This document shows, one piece after another, positions 32,449-40,411 of a stretch of 64,000 bases of DNA. The DNA is taken from NCBI GenBank assembly GCA_017471245.1, contig JAFUVB010000003.1, forward strand, positions 1 to 64,000, given 5' to 3'. Under the pieces are notes generated by a model. That model had not been told where the DNA came from. It did not search any database and worked only from the letters and a program-made list of their open reading frames with translations. A program made the position numbers and the translations under genes. The number at the start of each line of letters is the position of its first letter. The stretch's first letter is position 1. The stretch is from Prevotella sp. (GTDB lineage: Bacteria; Bacteroidota; Bacteroidia; Bacteroidales; Bacteroidaceae).

Positions 32449-32976
32449 TCACTTGATTTTCACTGCGATGCCGCTAACCATCAGGATCACCTCGTCGGCA
32501 TGTTGCGCCACGTATTGGTTCATCCACCCTTCCAGGTCGGTGAACTTGCGCTGTATGGCGTTGTCGCTTACCCCTCCGCTGCCTATCTCGTTGGTCACGA
32601 AGATGAATGTGGCATCCTGCTGTGTGAATCTGTCGAACTCTGCCTGCAGGTTTGCCAAGGCTTCCTCCACCGAAGGCTGTTCCCACTCGTTAGCCATTCG
32701 GTCGAAAAAGAAGTTCGTACACCAGAGCGTGATGCAGTCGATCACCACTACGCGCCCGCTGACATCATGCTTGCTGAGCCATTTTTCTTCCTCGATGTTC
32801 GTCCATTGGCTGCCTCGGCGCTCCTGATGCTTCACAACGCGCTGGCGAAACTCTTCGTCCCAGATGTGGGCGGTGGCAAGATACACAGGGTGATCGCTCA
32901 TCTGCAGCGCCATCGTTTCTGCCTGAACGCTCTTCCCTGAGCGCTGTCCGCCAGTAATCAGAATAATCTTTTTCAT
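32449..32976 (-). CDS. cobU: Adenosylcobinamide kinase/guanylyltransferase
   Basis: A 175-residue CobU that phosphorylates adenosylcobinamide and then adds GMP. IILITGGQRSGKSVQAE is the P-loop, VYLATAHIWDEEFRQRV contains the guanylylated histidine, HQERRGSQWTNIEE follows, and FVTNEIGSGGV is a family signature. ATG 32976 is chosen: it gives the standard CobU N-terminus, while a longer frame (33003) would begin upstream of a TACCTTTG box. That box (32988-32981) ends four bases before the ATG, so the transcript may be leaderless. Confidence 0.93.
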   Translation of the reverse strand: MKKIILITGGQRSGKSVQAETMALQMSDHPVYLATAHIWDEEFRQRVVKHQERRGSQWTNIEEEKWLSKHDVSGRVVVIDCITLWCTNFFFDRMANEWEQPSVEEALANLQAEFDRFTQQDATFIFVTNEIGSGGVSDNAIQRKFTDLEGWMNQYVAQHADEVILMVSGIAVKIK

Positions 32977-32980
32977 TCGG

Positions 32981-32988
32981 CAAAGGTA
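32981..32988 (-). promoter_or_regulatory. -7 box directly before cobU
   Basis: Minus-strand TACCTTTG ends four bases before the cobU ATG. No TTTG is visible at the -33 distance. No B12-riboswitch core was found between here and ilvD. Confidence 0.45.
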
Positions 32989-33123
32989 CATATAATTTTT
33001 CATATTCGGCGTAAAAGAGGAGGAAAAGTTGTGTTTCTTGCCTCCTGCTTCTTGCTGCTTCTTGCTTCTTTCTTCTGCAATTCTTCCAATTCAAAGATAT
33101 TTTTGAAATAAAACTGCGAATTT

Positions 33124-33155
33124 GTTGTGCATTTGGCAGATAATGTGTAATTTTG
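33124..33155 (+). promoter_or_regulatory. Promoter of the ilvD operon
   Basis: GTTG (33124-33127), 20 bases, TAATTTTG (33148-33155), 46 bases before the ilvD start. The -33 box is one off consensus. Confidence 0.6.
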
Positions 33156-33201
33156 CAGCCAATTATAATTTAAGGTAAAAGATTAATCAAAATATAAGCA
33201 A

Positions 33202-35022
33202 ATGAAGCATCAGTTGAGAAGTGCTGTATGCACGGAAGGACGCAGAATGGCAGGCGCGCGTGCGCTCTGGGTAGCCACAGGTATGAAACATGAGCAGTTC
33301 GGCAAGCCAATTATTGCCGTTGTGAACTCTTTCACACAGTTTGTTCCCGGACATACACATCTGCACGAGATTGGTCAGATTGTGCGTGAGGAAATAGAGA
33401 AAATGGGCTGCTATGCTGCTGAATTCAATACAATAGCCATCGACGACGGCATTGCCATGGGACACGACGGTATGTTGTATTCACTTCCCAGCCGTGATAT
33501 CATCGCCGACAGTGTGGAATACATGGTGAATGCCCACAAGGCAGATGCCATGATCTGCATTTCCAATTGCGACAAGGTGACTCCCGGCATGCTGATGGCT
33601 GCCATGCGACTGAACATACCTGCCGTTTTCTGCTCCGGCGGACCGATGGAGGCAGGCAGATGGCACGGCGAGAATGCCGATTTGATTACCGCCATGGTGA
33701 AGGGAGCTGATCCCAGCGTGAGCGATGACGAGATACGCGAGCTGGAGGGCTGCGCCTGTCCGGGCTGCGGAAGCTGTTCCGGCATGTTCACAGCCAACTC
33801 GATGAACTCGCTGACCGAAGCTATTGGACTGAGCCTTCCCGGAAACGGAACCGTTCTTGCCACACATACCAACCGCATAGAACTGTTCCGGGCGGCTGCA
33901 CGACAGATTGTGAAAAACGCATTGGCATACTACGAGGACGGAGATGAGCGCGTTTTGCCGCGCAGCATTGCCACACGCGATGCCTTCCTCAACGCCATGA
34001 CACTTGATATAGCCATGGGCGGCAGCACCAATACGGTGCTCCACCTGCTCGCCGTGGCACAAGAGGCAGGCGTGGATTTCACTATGAGCGACATCGACGA
34101 GCTGAGCCGCAAGACTCCTTGCCTGTGCAAGCTGGCACCGAACACACAGAAATACAGTGTGCAGGAGTGTAACCGCGCCGGTGGAATACTGGGAATCATG
34201 CGCGAACTCCACAAAGGCGGACTCATCAAGGGCGACGCAATGCGCGTGGATGGCATGACGCAGGGCGAGGCAATGGCAAAATATGACATTACGGGACCTA
34301 TAAGCCCCATAAGCCCTATAAGCCCTATAAGTCCTATAGGGATTTATTTCTCTGCTCCCGGCAACCGATTCTCAACGCAGATGGGCAGCCAGTCGGAGAT
34401 GTGGGATACGCTCGACACCGACCGCGAGCATGGTTGCATCCGCGACATCGCACACGCCTATACCCAGGATGGCGGTTTGGCAGTGCTGTTCGGCAACATT
34501 GCGCAAGACGGATGTGTGGTGAAGACGGCCGGTGTGGATGAAAGCATCTGGCATTTCGAAGGACCTGCCGTGGTGTTCGACTCTCAGGAAGACGCATGCG
34601 AGGGCATCTTGGGCGGGAAAGTGAAGAGCGGCGACTGCGTTGTCATCACGCACGAAGGACCTAAAGGCGGACCCGGCATGCAGGAGATGCTTTATCCCAC
34701 TTCATATATCAAGAGCATGCACTTGGGCAAAGAATGTGCGCTGATCACTGACGGCCGTTTCTCGGGCGGCACATCGGGGCTCAGCATCGGGCATATCTCT
34801 CCCGAGGCAGCCGGCGGTGGTAATATCGGCAAGATAAAAGACGGTGACATTATCGTGATAGATATTCCTTCGCGATCGATCAACGTGAAACTCTCTGACG
34901 AGGAACTCGCTTCACGTCCGCAACAGCCGCTGAAGCGCACGCGCACAGTGAGCAAAGCCCTGCGCGCATACGCCCAAAGCGTATCGTCGGCAGACAAAGG
35001 CGGAGTGAGGATTATTGAGTGA
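33202..35022 (+). CDS. ilvD: Dihydroxy-acid dehydratase
   Basis: A 606-residue Fe-S dehydratase that makes the 2-oxoacid precursors of valine and isoleucine. Cluster and metal motifs are [49 protein letters not shown], then [29 protein letters not shown] and [22 protein letters not shown]. One oddity: at residues 367-379 the protein reads four ISP repeats plus I, encoded by the ATAAGCCCT repeat found in two nearby intergenic places. It sits in a variable segment before [12 protein letters not shown] and keeps frame, so the enzyme is probably active. ilvB follows after 50 bases. Confidence 0.96.
   Translation: MKHQLRSAVCTEGRRMAGARALWVATGMKHEQFGKPIIAVVNSFTQFVPGHTHLHEIGQIVREEIEKMGCYAAEFNTIAIDDGIAMGHDGMLYSLPSRDIIADSVEYMVNAHKADAMICISNCDKVTPGMLMAAMRLNIPAVFCSGGPMEAGRWHGENADLITAMVKGADPSVSDDEIRELEGCACPGCGSCSGMFTANSMNSLTEAIGLSLPGNGTVLATHTNRIELFRAAARQIVKNALAYYEDGDERVLPRSIATRDAFLNAMTLDIAMGGSTNTVLHLLAVAQEAGVDFTMSDIDELSRKTPCLCKLAPNTQKYSVQECNRAGGILGIMRELHKGGLIKGDAMRVDGMTQGEAMAKYDITGPISPISPISPISPIGIYFSAPGNRFSTQMGSQSEMWDTLDTDREHGCIRDIAHAYTQDGGLAVLFGNIAQDGCVVKTAGVDESIWHFEGPAVVFDSQEDACEGILGGKVKSGDCVVITHEGPKGGPGMQEMLYPTSYIKSMHLGKECALITDGRFSGGTSGLSIGHISPEAAGGGNIGKIKDGDIIVIDIPSRSINVKLSDEELASRPQQPLKRTRTVSKALRAYAQSVSSADKGGVRIIE
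34291..34340 (+). repeat. ATAAGCCCT repeat inside ilvD
   Basis: Four 9-base units ATAAGCCCC/ATAAGCCCT/ATAAGTCCT flanked by ACGGGACCT and ATAGGGATT. A unit length divisible by three keeps the ilvD frame open. Confidence 0.85.
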
Positions 35023-35072
35023 AGAGCTTTTAAAGTGAAGAGTGAAGAGTGAAGAATCTTTGAAAGTGAAGA

Positions 35073-36782
35073 ATGATGAACAAACAGATAAAAGGATCAG
35101 AAGCGCTGATGCTTGCCTTGAAAGCACAGGGCGTGAAGACTATTTTCGGTTATCCCGGAGGTAGTATCATGCCCGTGTATGATGCGCTTTACGACTATAC
35201 CCGTGGCGAAAAGAAGGCATTCGACCACATCTTGGTGCGCCATGAACAGGCAGCAGCGCATGCTGCCGAAGGCTTTGCCCGCGTGAGCGGTGAGGTGGGA
35301 GTGTGCATCGTTACCAGCGGACCGGGAGCAACGAACACGCTCACCGGTATTGCCGATGCCATGATGGACTCCACGCCCATCGTGGTGATAGCCGGACAGG
35401 TGGGCATCAGCGTGCTGGGAACGGATGCTTTCCAGGAGGTTGATCTGGTGGGCGTGGCGCAGCCTATCTCGAAGTGGAGCTATCAGATACGCCATGCCGA
35501 AGACATAGCATGGGCTGTGAGCCGCGCTTTCTATATCGCCAAGAGCGGTCGCCCGGGACCTGTGGTGCTCGATCTCCCGAGGAATGCGCAGGTGGAAACG
35601 GTGGAATATGTTGAGGAGAAAGACACGTTCATCCGCAGCTATGTGGCATATCCTGAACTGAATAGGGATGCCCTGCAGGAGGCTGCTACCCTGATCAACC
35701 AGGCAAAGAAGCCTTTGGCGTTGGTGGGGCAGGGGGTTGAACTGGGAAATGCTCAGCAAGAACTGAAGGCTTTCCTTGAAAAAGCCGATATTCCCGCTGG
35801 TCGCACCATGCTGGGACTGTCTGCCCTTCCCTCTGACCATCCGCTCAATGTGGGCATGCTGGGCATGCACGGCAACCTGGCGCCCAACATCAAGGAGCAG
35901 GAATGCGACGTTTTGATTGCCATCGGCATGCGTTTCTCCGACCGTGTGACGGGCAATCTCTCCACCTATGCCAAGCAGGCGAAGGTGATACATTTGGATA
36001 TCGACAAGAGCGAGATAGACAAGAACGTGAAAGCCGACGTGGCGGTGATTGCCGACTGCAAGGAATCGCTGCCCGCACTCACCGAAATGATCCGCGAGAG
36101 CAAGCACAGCGAATGGCGCGAATCGTTCAAGCCATTGCAGGAGAAGGAGTATGAGCGCGTGATCAGGCCGGCTCTCCATCCTGCCGAAGGACAGCTGCTG
36201 ATGGGCGAAGTGGTGAACGCCGTGGCGCAGGCTACCAATGGCAACCACATCACCGTTACCGACGTGGGACAAAACCAGCTCTTTGCCACCCGCTATTCAT
36301 GCTACAAGCAAAACCGATCCATCGTTACCAGCGGCGGATTAGGCACCATGGGCTTTGGCGTTCCTGCCGCCGTGGGTGCCACTTTCGGTGCTCCGGGGCG
36401 CACGGTGGTATGTTTCTGCGGCGACGGAGGCTTTCAGATGAACCTGCAGGAGCTGGGCACCATCATGGAACAGCAGTCGCCCGTGAAGATGGTGTTGCTC
36501 AACAATCACTATCTCGGCAATGTGCGCCAGTGGCAGGATATGTTCTGGCAGCGGCGCAAGTCGTTCACCAAGATGATGAACCCCTGCTATGAACTGATTG
36601 CGCAGGGTTACGGCATTCCCTACGAGGCTGTGGTGGACCGGAAAGACCTGGATGCTGCCGTGGCGAAGATGCTCTCCACCGACGGACCATACATCCTCGA
36701 ATGTGCCATTCTCGAAGACGACGACATACTGCCGATGACTCCACCGGGCAAAAGTGTAGATGAGATGATGCTGTCGCTGTGA
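35073..36782 (+). CDS. ilvB: Acetolactate synthase large subunit
   Basis: A 569-residue TPP enzyme (AHAS catalytic subunit) that condenses pyruvate with pyruvate or 2-oxobutyrate. The N-terminal domain has GYPGGSIMPVYDAL and the TPP-activating glutamate in LVRHEQAAAHAAEGFAR; the middle domain is FAD-binding; the C-terminal domain has the TPP-Mg motif GDGGFQMNLQELGT..NN. A second ATG follows the first and could be the start (35076). It lies between ilvD and the regulatory subunit ilvN, as expected. Confidence 0.96.
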   Translation: MMNKQIKGSEALMLALKAQGVKTIFGYPGGSIMPVYDALYDYTRGEKKAFDHILVRHEQAAAHAAEGFARVSGEVGVCIVTSGPGATNTLTGIADAMMDSTPIVVIAGQVGISVLGTDAFQEVDLVGVAQPISKWSYQIRHAEDIAWAVSRAFYIAKSGRPGPVVLDLPRNAQVETVEYVEEKDTFIRSYVAYPELNRDALQEAATLINQAKKPLALVGQGVELGNAQQELKAFLEKADIPAGRTMLGLSALPSDHPLNVGMLGMHGNLAPNIKEQECDVLIAIGMRFSDRVTGNLSTYAKQAKVIHLDIDKSEIDKNVKADVAVIADCKESLPALTEMIRESKHSEWRESFKPLQEKEYERVIRPALHPAEGQLLMGEVVNAVAQATNGNHITVTDVGQNQLFATRYSCYKQNRSIVTSGGLGTMGFGVPAAVGATFGAPGRTVVCFCGDGGFQMNLQELGTIMEQQSPVKMVLLNNHYLGNVRQWQDMFWQRRKSFTKMMNPCYELIAQGYGIPYEAVVDRKDLDAAVAKMLSTDGPYILECAILEDDDILPMTPPGKSVDEMMLSL

Positions 36783-36785
36783 GAA

Positions 36786-36900
36786 TAGGGCGATCAGCCC
36801 AAGATTATCTTATCAGCCCTAATATGATTCTTATCAGCCCTAATTTTTCTTATTAGTCCTATAAGCCATATATGCCCTATAAGTCCTATAAAAAACCAAA
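36786..36900 (+). repeat. ATAAGCCCT-type repeats before ilvN
   Basis: Units CTTATCAGCCCTAA and CTATAAGCC/CCTATAAG fill most of the 131 bases between ilvB and ilvN. A frame open through them would give the ilvN product a false N-terminal extension. Confidence 0.7.
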
Positions 36901-36913
36901 AAGAGCAATAAAG

Positions 36914-37471
36914 ATGGAACAAGAAAAAAAACTATATACGCTGCTTGTATATTCAGAGAATATCGCCGGTATACTGAATCAGATAACCGCCGTTTTCACC
37001 CGTCGGCAGGTGAACATCGAGAGCTTGAACGTGTCGGCATCCAGCATTCCCGGCGTGCATAAATACACCATCACGGCGTGGAGCGACGAAGACCAGATCA
37101 TTAAAATCACCAAACAGATTGAGAAGAAGATCGACGTGGTGAAGGCAAGCTATTATACTGACGACCAGCTGTTTATCCGCGAGGTGGGACTCTATAAGCT
37201 CTCCACGCCCATCGTGCTGGAGAATCCCGAGATTTCGCGCATCATCCGACGAGCCGACGGCAACATCATGGAGGTGAATCCCACTTATATCGCCGTGATG
37301 CTCGGCGGAATGACCGAGGATATCACAGCCCTCTATTATGAACTCGACAAATACCACTGCGTGTTGCAGTATACCCGCAGCGGTCGCGTGGCGGTTACGC
37401 GCAGCACAGTGGAGCAGGTGACCGACTTCTTGGAAAAGCAAGAGGCGAAACACCAGCAGCTCGGCGAGTAG
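36914..37471 (+). CDS. ilvN: Acetolactate synthase small (regulatory) subunit
   Basis: A 185-residue regulatory subunit with an N-terminal ACT domain (LYTLLVYSENIAGILNQITAV, RRQVNIESLNVSAS) that binds valine and a second C-terminal ALS_ss domain (EVGLYKLSTPIV, DITALYYELDKYHCVLQYTRSGRVA). It tunes and stabilises IlvB. ATG 36914 is chosen because the frame upstream runs through repeat units. In many Bacteroidales the thioesterase and ilvC come next; here they lie 7.7 kb away behind an accessory island. Confidence 0.93.
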   Translation: MEQEKKLYTLLVYSENIAGILNQITAVFTRRQVNIESLNVSASSIPGVHKYTITAWSDEDQIIKITKQIEKKIDVVKASYYTDDQLFIREVGLYKLSTPIVLENPEISRIIRRADGNIMEVNPTYIAVMLGGMTEDITALYYELDKYHCVLQYTRSGRVAVTRSTVEQVTDFLEKQEAKHQQLGE

Positions 37472-37515
37472 AGTAAGCCCGCCTTTCAAGGCAACAGTAT
37501 ATGTATTAGCAGTCA

Positions 37516-37573
37516 AGAGGGCGTTTCAAAAAGAAGCTACAACGGATTACACAAATTTTGCGGATTAAAATTG
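37516..37573 (-). repeat. MITE-like element T6, partial
   Basis: Only one half remains: GAGGGCGTTTCAAAAAGAAG then CTACAACGGATTACACAAAT. The second arm is lost; the sequence continues into the array region. It lies 45 bases after ilvN. Confidence 0.6.
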
Positions 37574-37640
37574 CCTACGGCGTAACATAAATATACGTGA
37601 ATGAACGCGAATGAACCGTAAATATTTATGAGTAATATGA

Positions 37641-37790
37641 AGTGAAAACGTATGTATTATGAAATGAAAGCGTATATTTTATAAGGCGAAAGCATAGGTT
37701 TTTATCATCAGAAGCGTAGGTTTTATGAAGTGAAAGCATAGGTTTTAAGATGTGGAAGCATAGGTTTTAAGATGTGGAAGCATTGATTAT
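37641..37790 (+). repeat. Array of ~23-base GCATAGGTTTT units
   Basis: Six or seven units of the form ATGAAGTGAAAGCATAGGTT, the most regular of the four arrays; the last two (TTTTAAGATGTGGAAGCATA) are identical to each other. It opens the gene-free stretch 37472-38471. A run of alternating CG/CA (37843-37859) follows 50 bases on. Confidence 0.75.
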
Positions 37791-37902
37791 CTCTTTCGAA
37801 ATCGTTGTTTATCTTATATGAATGCACCTCCTTCATACCTACGCGCGCGCACGCGCGCACTTTGCAAAAAAAATGTATTTTTCGGCGTTAGAGCAAAATA
37901 GA

Positions 37903-38249
37903 CTGATTATCAGATAGTTAGGTGATTTTAAGTGTTACCTGCTGCGACACCTGATGTGACACCCGCTGCGTATTTTCTGACCATTTTCCGCCTCAGAGGT
38001 ACTTTTTTGCCGATTTTTGTCAGTTTTCTTTATTTTTAGAAGCACTTGTGTGCGGAAACAACAGACAAAAATACGCAAAAATTTTTGTCGTGGATTTTTA
38101 TTTTAACATCAAAACCGCCTGATAATCAGCAAGTTGTAAATTCCGATTTTTCCCATTTTTCGCCGTTTTTCCACAAACTACCCCATCTGGTGGCGCAGTA
38201 GGTGTCGCAGCGGGTGACACTTAAATTTTGCGAACATACTGATTATCAA
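37903..38249. repeat. Element E4: inverted arms of GCTGCGACACCT units
   Basis: Ends CTGATTATCAG (37903-37913) and, inverted, TTGATAATCAG (38249-38239). Inward, ATTTTAAGTGTTACCTGCTG and its counterpart AAATTTAAGTGTCACCCGCTG pair, followed by GCGACACCT units on both sides. The interior (about 200 bases) is T-rich and non-coding and contains another CTGATAATCAG (38112-38122). Confidence 0.7.
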
Positions 38250-38289
38250 TACTTTATGCACATCTCCCCAACTCTTTCACATTCCCGCT

Positions 38290-38453
38290 TGGGACCATTG
38301 ACCTTTAACCATTGACCATTGAGCATTGACCGTTGAGCATTGACCTTTAACCATTGACCTTTAACCATTGACCATTGACCATTAATCTGTTTCTTAGTTC
38401 TAATCTCTTGCCTCTTGCTTCTTGCTTCTTGCCTCTTACTTCTTGCTTCTCAA
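38290..38453 (+). repeat. GACCATT and CTTGCYT heptanucleotide arrays
   Basis: GACCATT/GACCTTT/GAGCATT units (38296-38384) followed by CTTGCTT/CTTGCCT units (38403-38453), the same pair and order as at 11437-11623. Confidence 0.75.
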
Positions 38454-38471
38454 AGTGTTTCTGTGTATTAC

Positions 38472-39365
38472 CTATTGCCAAAGTGGTTCATTCTCCCAGC
38501 CACGGGGAAAGCCCATTTGCCTGGTGATGTTGTTAGGGTAGGCTCTGAGAAGGCTTAATAATCTTTTTTTAATTTGACTGTTAGGCGTTATGTTCTGTTC
38601 CAAGTATAGAAGAGCGCATAGCTGAGCGTATAGTTTCATGGGACGAATGTACTGCGTATCAACCCATAAAAGCGGTAGTCGTCTTGGCATCTGGGGCATG
38701 GCAGGATAGCGGCGGTTCCATGCACGTGCGTGATGGGCGCAGCAGTTACGGAGGACGGTGAGACTGCGCATCCAACTTTCAAGATAGGTGTATTGGGGCA
38801 AACCTACGCTCTTTGCCACCTGCTTTTTTACCTCCACATCTTTCATGTTGGCATACAACTTTGATAGATTGCCGAAAGAAACGACTTCCAGCGTTTTCCA
38901 TACGGGAGGCATGGATGGTGCACTGTACTTGGCAAAGTGCTCCTGTAGAAATTCTTCCTTAGAGCGGTTGAGTTCCAATTGTATGTTGTCGAGGCATGTT
39001 TGGAAGATGTTACGATTGTTGAACATCGAAGAATCCATAAACCAAAAAGCTCCGTGCTTCATGGAGAAGAAATGAATGATGCGTGTGCGCAGGGCAACCT
39101 CTACGTCCTGTATGGCGGTAAAAATGACGGAACGCAGTTCCCTGTCGAATGAGTATAGCGAAATGACATCTTCGAGACGCGTACCATTCGCAAACCGATG
39201 CGTGTTCTTGTCTGTTTCGAAGATTTTCCAGTAGCTGGCTAAACGGAAGTAGCTGATGGAGGCAAGTTGTTTCAAGGCATTGTCTTCATCACAGATAATT
39301 AAACCGCGTTGTTTCAAAATAGCAAGCTGAGTGTTAATGTCGGTAGGCTGCTTGTTATATCTCAT
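38472..39365 (-). CDS. Abi_2 family (AbiD/AbiF-like) abortive-infection protein
   Basis: A 297-residue protein of the Abi_2 family, phage-defence proteins with a HEPN RNase fold. Visible family features are the N-terminal ILKQRGLIICDEDNALKQL and SYFRLASYWKIFE, FDRELRSVIFTAIQDVEVALRTRII, SFGNLSKLYANM, and the HEPN motif RNCCAHHARAWNR, giving R206-N207-xxx-H211. Related AbiF-type proteins behave as RNA-controlled toxins, with cleavage or growth arrest on infection; that this one does so is inference. It is alone, transcribed leftward against its neighbours inside the island that splits the ilv genes, with a consensus promoter and a leader holding a GC-rich hairpin (39385-39422). Confidence 0.87.
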   Translation of the reverse strand: MRYNKQPTDINTQLAILKQRGLIICDEDNALKQLASISYFRLASYWKIFETDKNTHRFANGTRLEDVISLYSFDRELRSVIFTAIQDVEVALRTRIIHFFSMKHGAFWFMDSSMFNNRNIFQTCLDNIQLELNRSKEEFLQEHFAKYSAPSMPPVWKTLEVVSFGNLSKLYANMKDVEVKKQVAKSVGLPQYTYLESWMRSLTVLRNCCAHHARAWNRRYPAMPQMPRRLPLLWVDTQYIRPMKLYAQLCALLYLEQNITPNSQIKKRLLSLLRAYPNNITRQMGFPRGWENEPLWQ

Positions 39366-39384
39366 ACCTTTATAAATGACGAAG

Positions 39385-39422
39385 TCCCGCCGTGGTACGC
39401 ATTGTTAGGAGGCGTGGCGGGA
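39385..39422 (-). ncRNA. Structured leader RNA before the Abi_2 gene (candidate)
   Basis: On the transcript TCCCGCC (39422-39416) pairs with GGCGGGA (39391-39385), and inside it ACGC pairs with GCGT around an 11-base loop. It lies between the promoter (39464-39433) and the ATG at 39365. This could be a translation-control hairpin or part of an RNA that neutralises the toxin. Structure seen; role inferred. Confidence 0.4.
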
Positions 39423-39432
39423 ACTGTTGTTG

Positions 39433-39464
39433 CAAAGGTACTGCATTTCTTTGGAATAGCCAAA
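39433..39464 (-). promoter_or_regulatory. Promoter of the Abi_2 gene
   Basis: Minus strand TTTG (39464-39461), 20 bases, TACCTTTG (39440-39433): exact consensus with ideal spacing. Confidence 0.8.
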
Positions 39465-39549
39465 CTTTTTTGAATAAAAATGCGGTGAGCACCAGCTTTT
39501 GTAATATATTTGAATTAAAGTATGTAATAAAAGCAACCAATTTCTTGCT

Positions 39550-39816
39550 TCTTTCTATTCCCCTTGCGTAAGCCGAAAAAGAATCAAGCCGCCGACCTCA
39601 CAACGACCCTGCGTAAGCCGATAAAAGAATCAAGCCGCCGAACCCACAATGACCCTGCGTAAGCCGATAAAAGAATCAAGCCGCCCCTTTGACGGGGCGA
39701 GCTTACCTTAATGAAAGAGCGACGGGTAGGAGCGGTTAAGTCTCCCCATATAGGGGGAGATTTAGAGAGGGTGGATGTTTCTTTTGCCTCTTTTCTTTGC
39801 GCCAAAGAAAAAGAGG
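39550..39816 (-). repeat. Palindrome-rich intergenic unit, copy 5 (reverse)
   Basis: Reverse copy with three tail subrepeats. Together with the heptamer block that follows it fills most of the gap 39465-40080. Confidence 0.8.
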
Positions 39817-39827
39817 GGATGTTAGAG

Positions 39828-40003
39828 GTTAGATTTTAGAGGTGAGGGGTGAGAAGTGAGAAGTCAGAGGTGAGAGATTAGCTCTGAGATATAGGACTCT
39901 ATATCTAAAGACTATTGGATAGTTCTAATCTCTTGCTTCCTGCTTCTTGCTTCTTGCTTCTTAAAGCTAATCTCTCACCTCTCACCTCTCACTTCTCACT
40001 TCT
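39828..40003. repeat. Inverted GAGGTGA/CTCACCT heptamer block with CTTGCYT units
   Basis: GAGGTGA-type units (39828-39880), a short spacer, CTTGCTT units (39924-39962) and CTCACCT units (39968-40001). The first and last parts are complementary and could form a long hairpin. Confidence 0.7.
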
Positions 40004-40080
40004 AAATTACAAACAAACGTTAAATATTTATGATATTAGTGAGAAAACTGTTAATTGTTTTTTTTTTTTGTGAAAATGCG

Positions 40081-40088
40081 TATCTTTG
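40081..40088 (+). promoter_or_regulatory. -7 box of the LRR surface-protein operon
   Basis: TATCTTTG after a run of T. The -33 box is not clear. It implies a leader of about 320 bases before the ATG at 40412. Confidence 0.55.
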
Positions 40089-40195
40089 CAGCAGTTTTTT
40101 CATTTCTTCGTCGATCAATCGGCGGAGAAGTTTGAGTGCGAACCCTCTCTGTGAAGACAGGGGCGTACAAATTCTTAAGTTAATTAATTATGTAA

Positions 40196-40273
40196 ATGTT
40201 TAAAAAGGTGTCAAGTCGTGAGACCCCGCGCCTTTTTTCAACTGAATTCCAGTATAGGGGGATAGCAGCATAA
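40196..40273 (+). CDS. 25-codon leader ORF (candidate)
   Basis: Reads MFKKVSSRETPRLFSTEFQ.. and ends IAA before TAA at 40271-40273. It spans the first terminator-like hairpin of the leader (40202-40238), so a ribosome on it would open that hairpin. I have an impression of similar short peptides in other Prevotella sequences but cannot verify it. It may be a translated leader peptide or a chance frame. Confidence 0.3.
   Translation: MFKKVSSRETPRLFSTEFQYRGIAA
40202..40238 (+). terminator. Terminator-like hairpin 1 in the LRR-gene leader
   Basis: AAAAAGGTG (40202-40210) pairs with CGCCTTTTT around an 18-base loop that itself contains GTC/GAC; a T-run ends the stem. It stands well upstream of the gene and could attenuate transcription. 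Confidence 0.5.
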
Positions 40274-40292
40274 GGTGGAAATAAGCATTGCT

Positions 40293-40372
40293 GTGCTGGC
40301 TCCCGTTTCCCCTCATAACATACAGCAACAACTTTTCGGTGCTCCAACGGGAGCGGTGCACCAAAATTTTTT
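40293..40372 (+). terminator. Terminator-like hairpin 2 in the LRR-gene leader
   Basis: GCTCCCGTT (40299-40307) and AACGGGAGC (40346-40354) are exact complements, extended outward by GTGC/GCAC, and followed by AAAATTTTTT. It lies 40-60 bases before the start codon of the surface-protein gene, where it could act as an attenuator. Confidence 0.5.
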
Positions 40373-40411
40373 AGAACAAACAATAACAAAAAATATTAAT
40401 TCAAGGAAAAA

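Noticed and set aside
32977..33201. Cobalamin riboswitch upstream of cobU
   Set aside because: No B12-box-like sequence or long conserved leader; the -7 box abuts the start codon.
37641..38453. Possible CRISPR array
   Set aside because: Units are adjacent or separated by short degenerate linkers, there are no unique spacers of constant length, and no cas gene is in the window.
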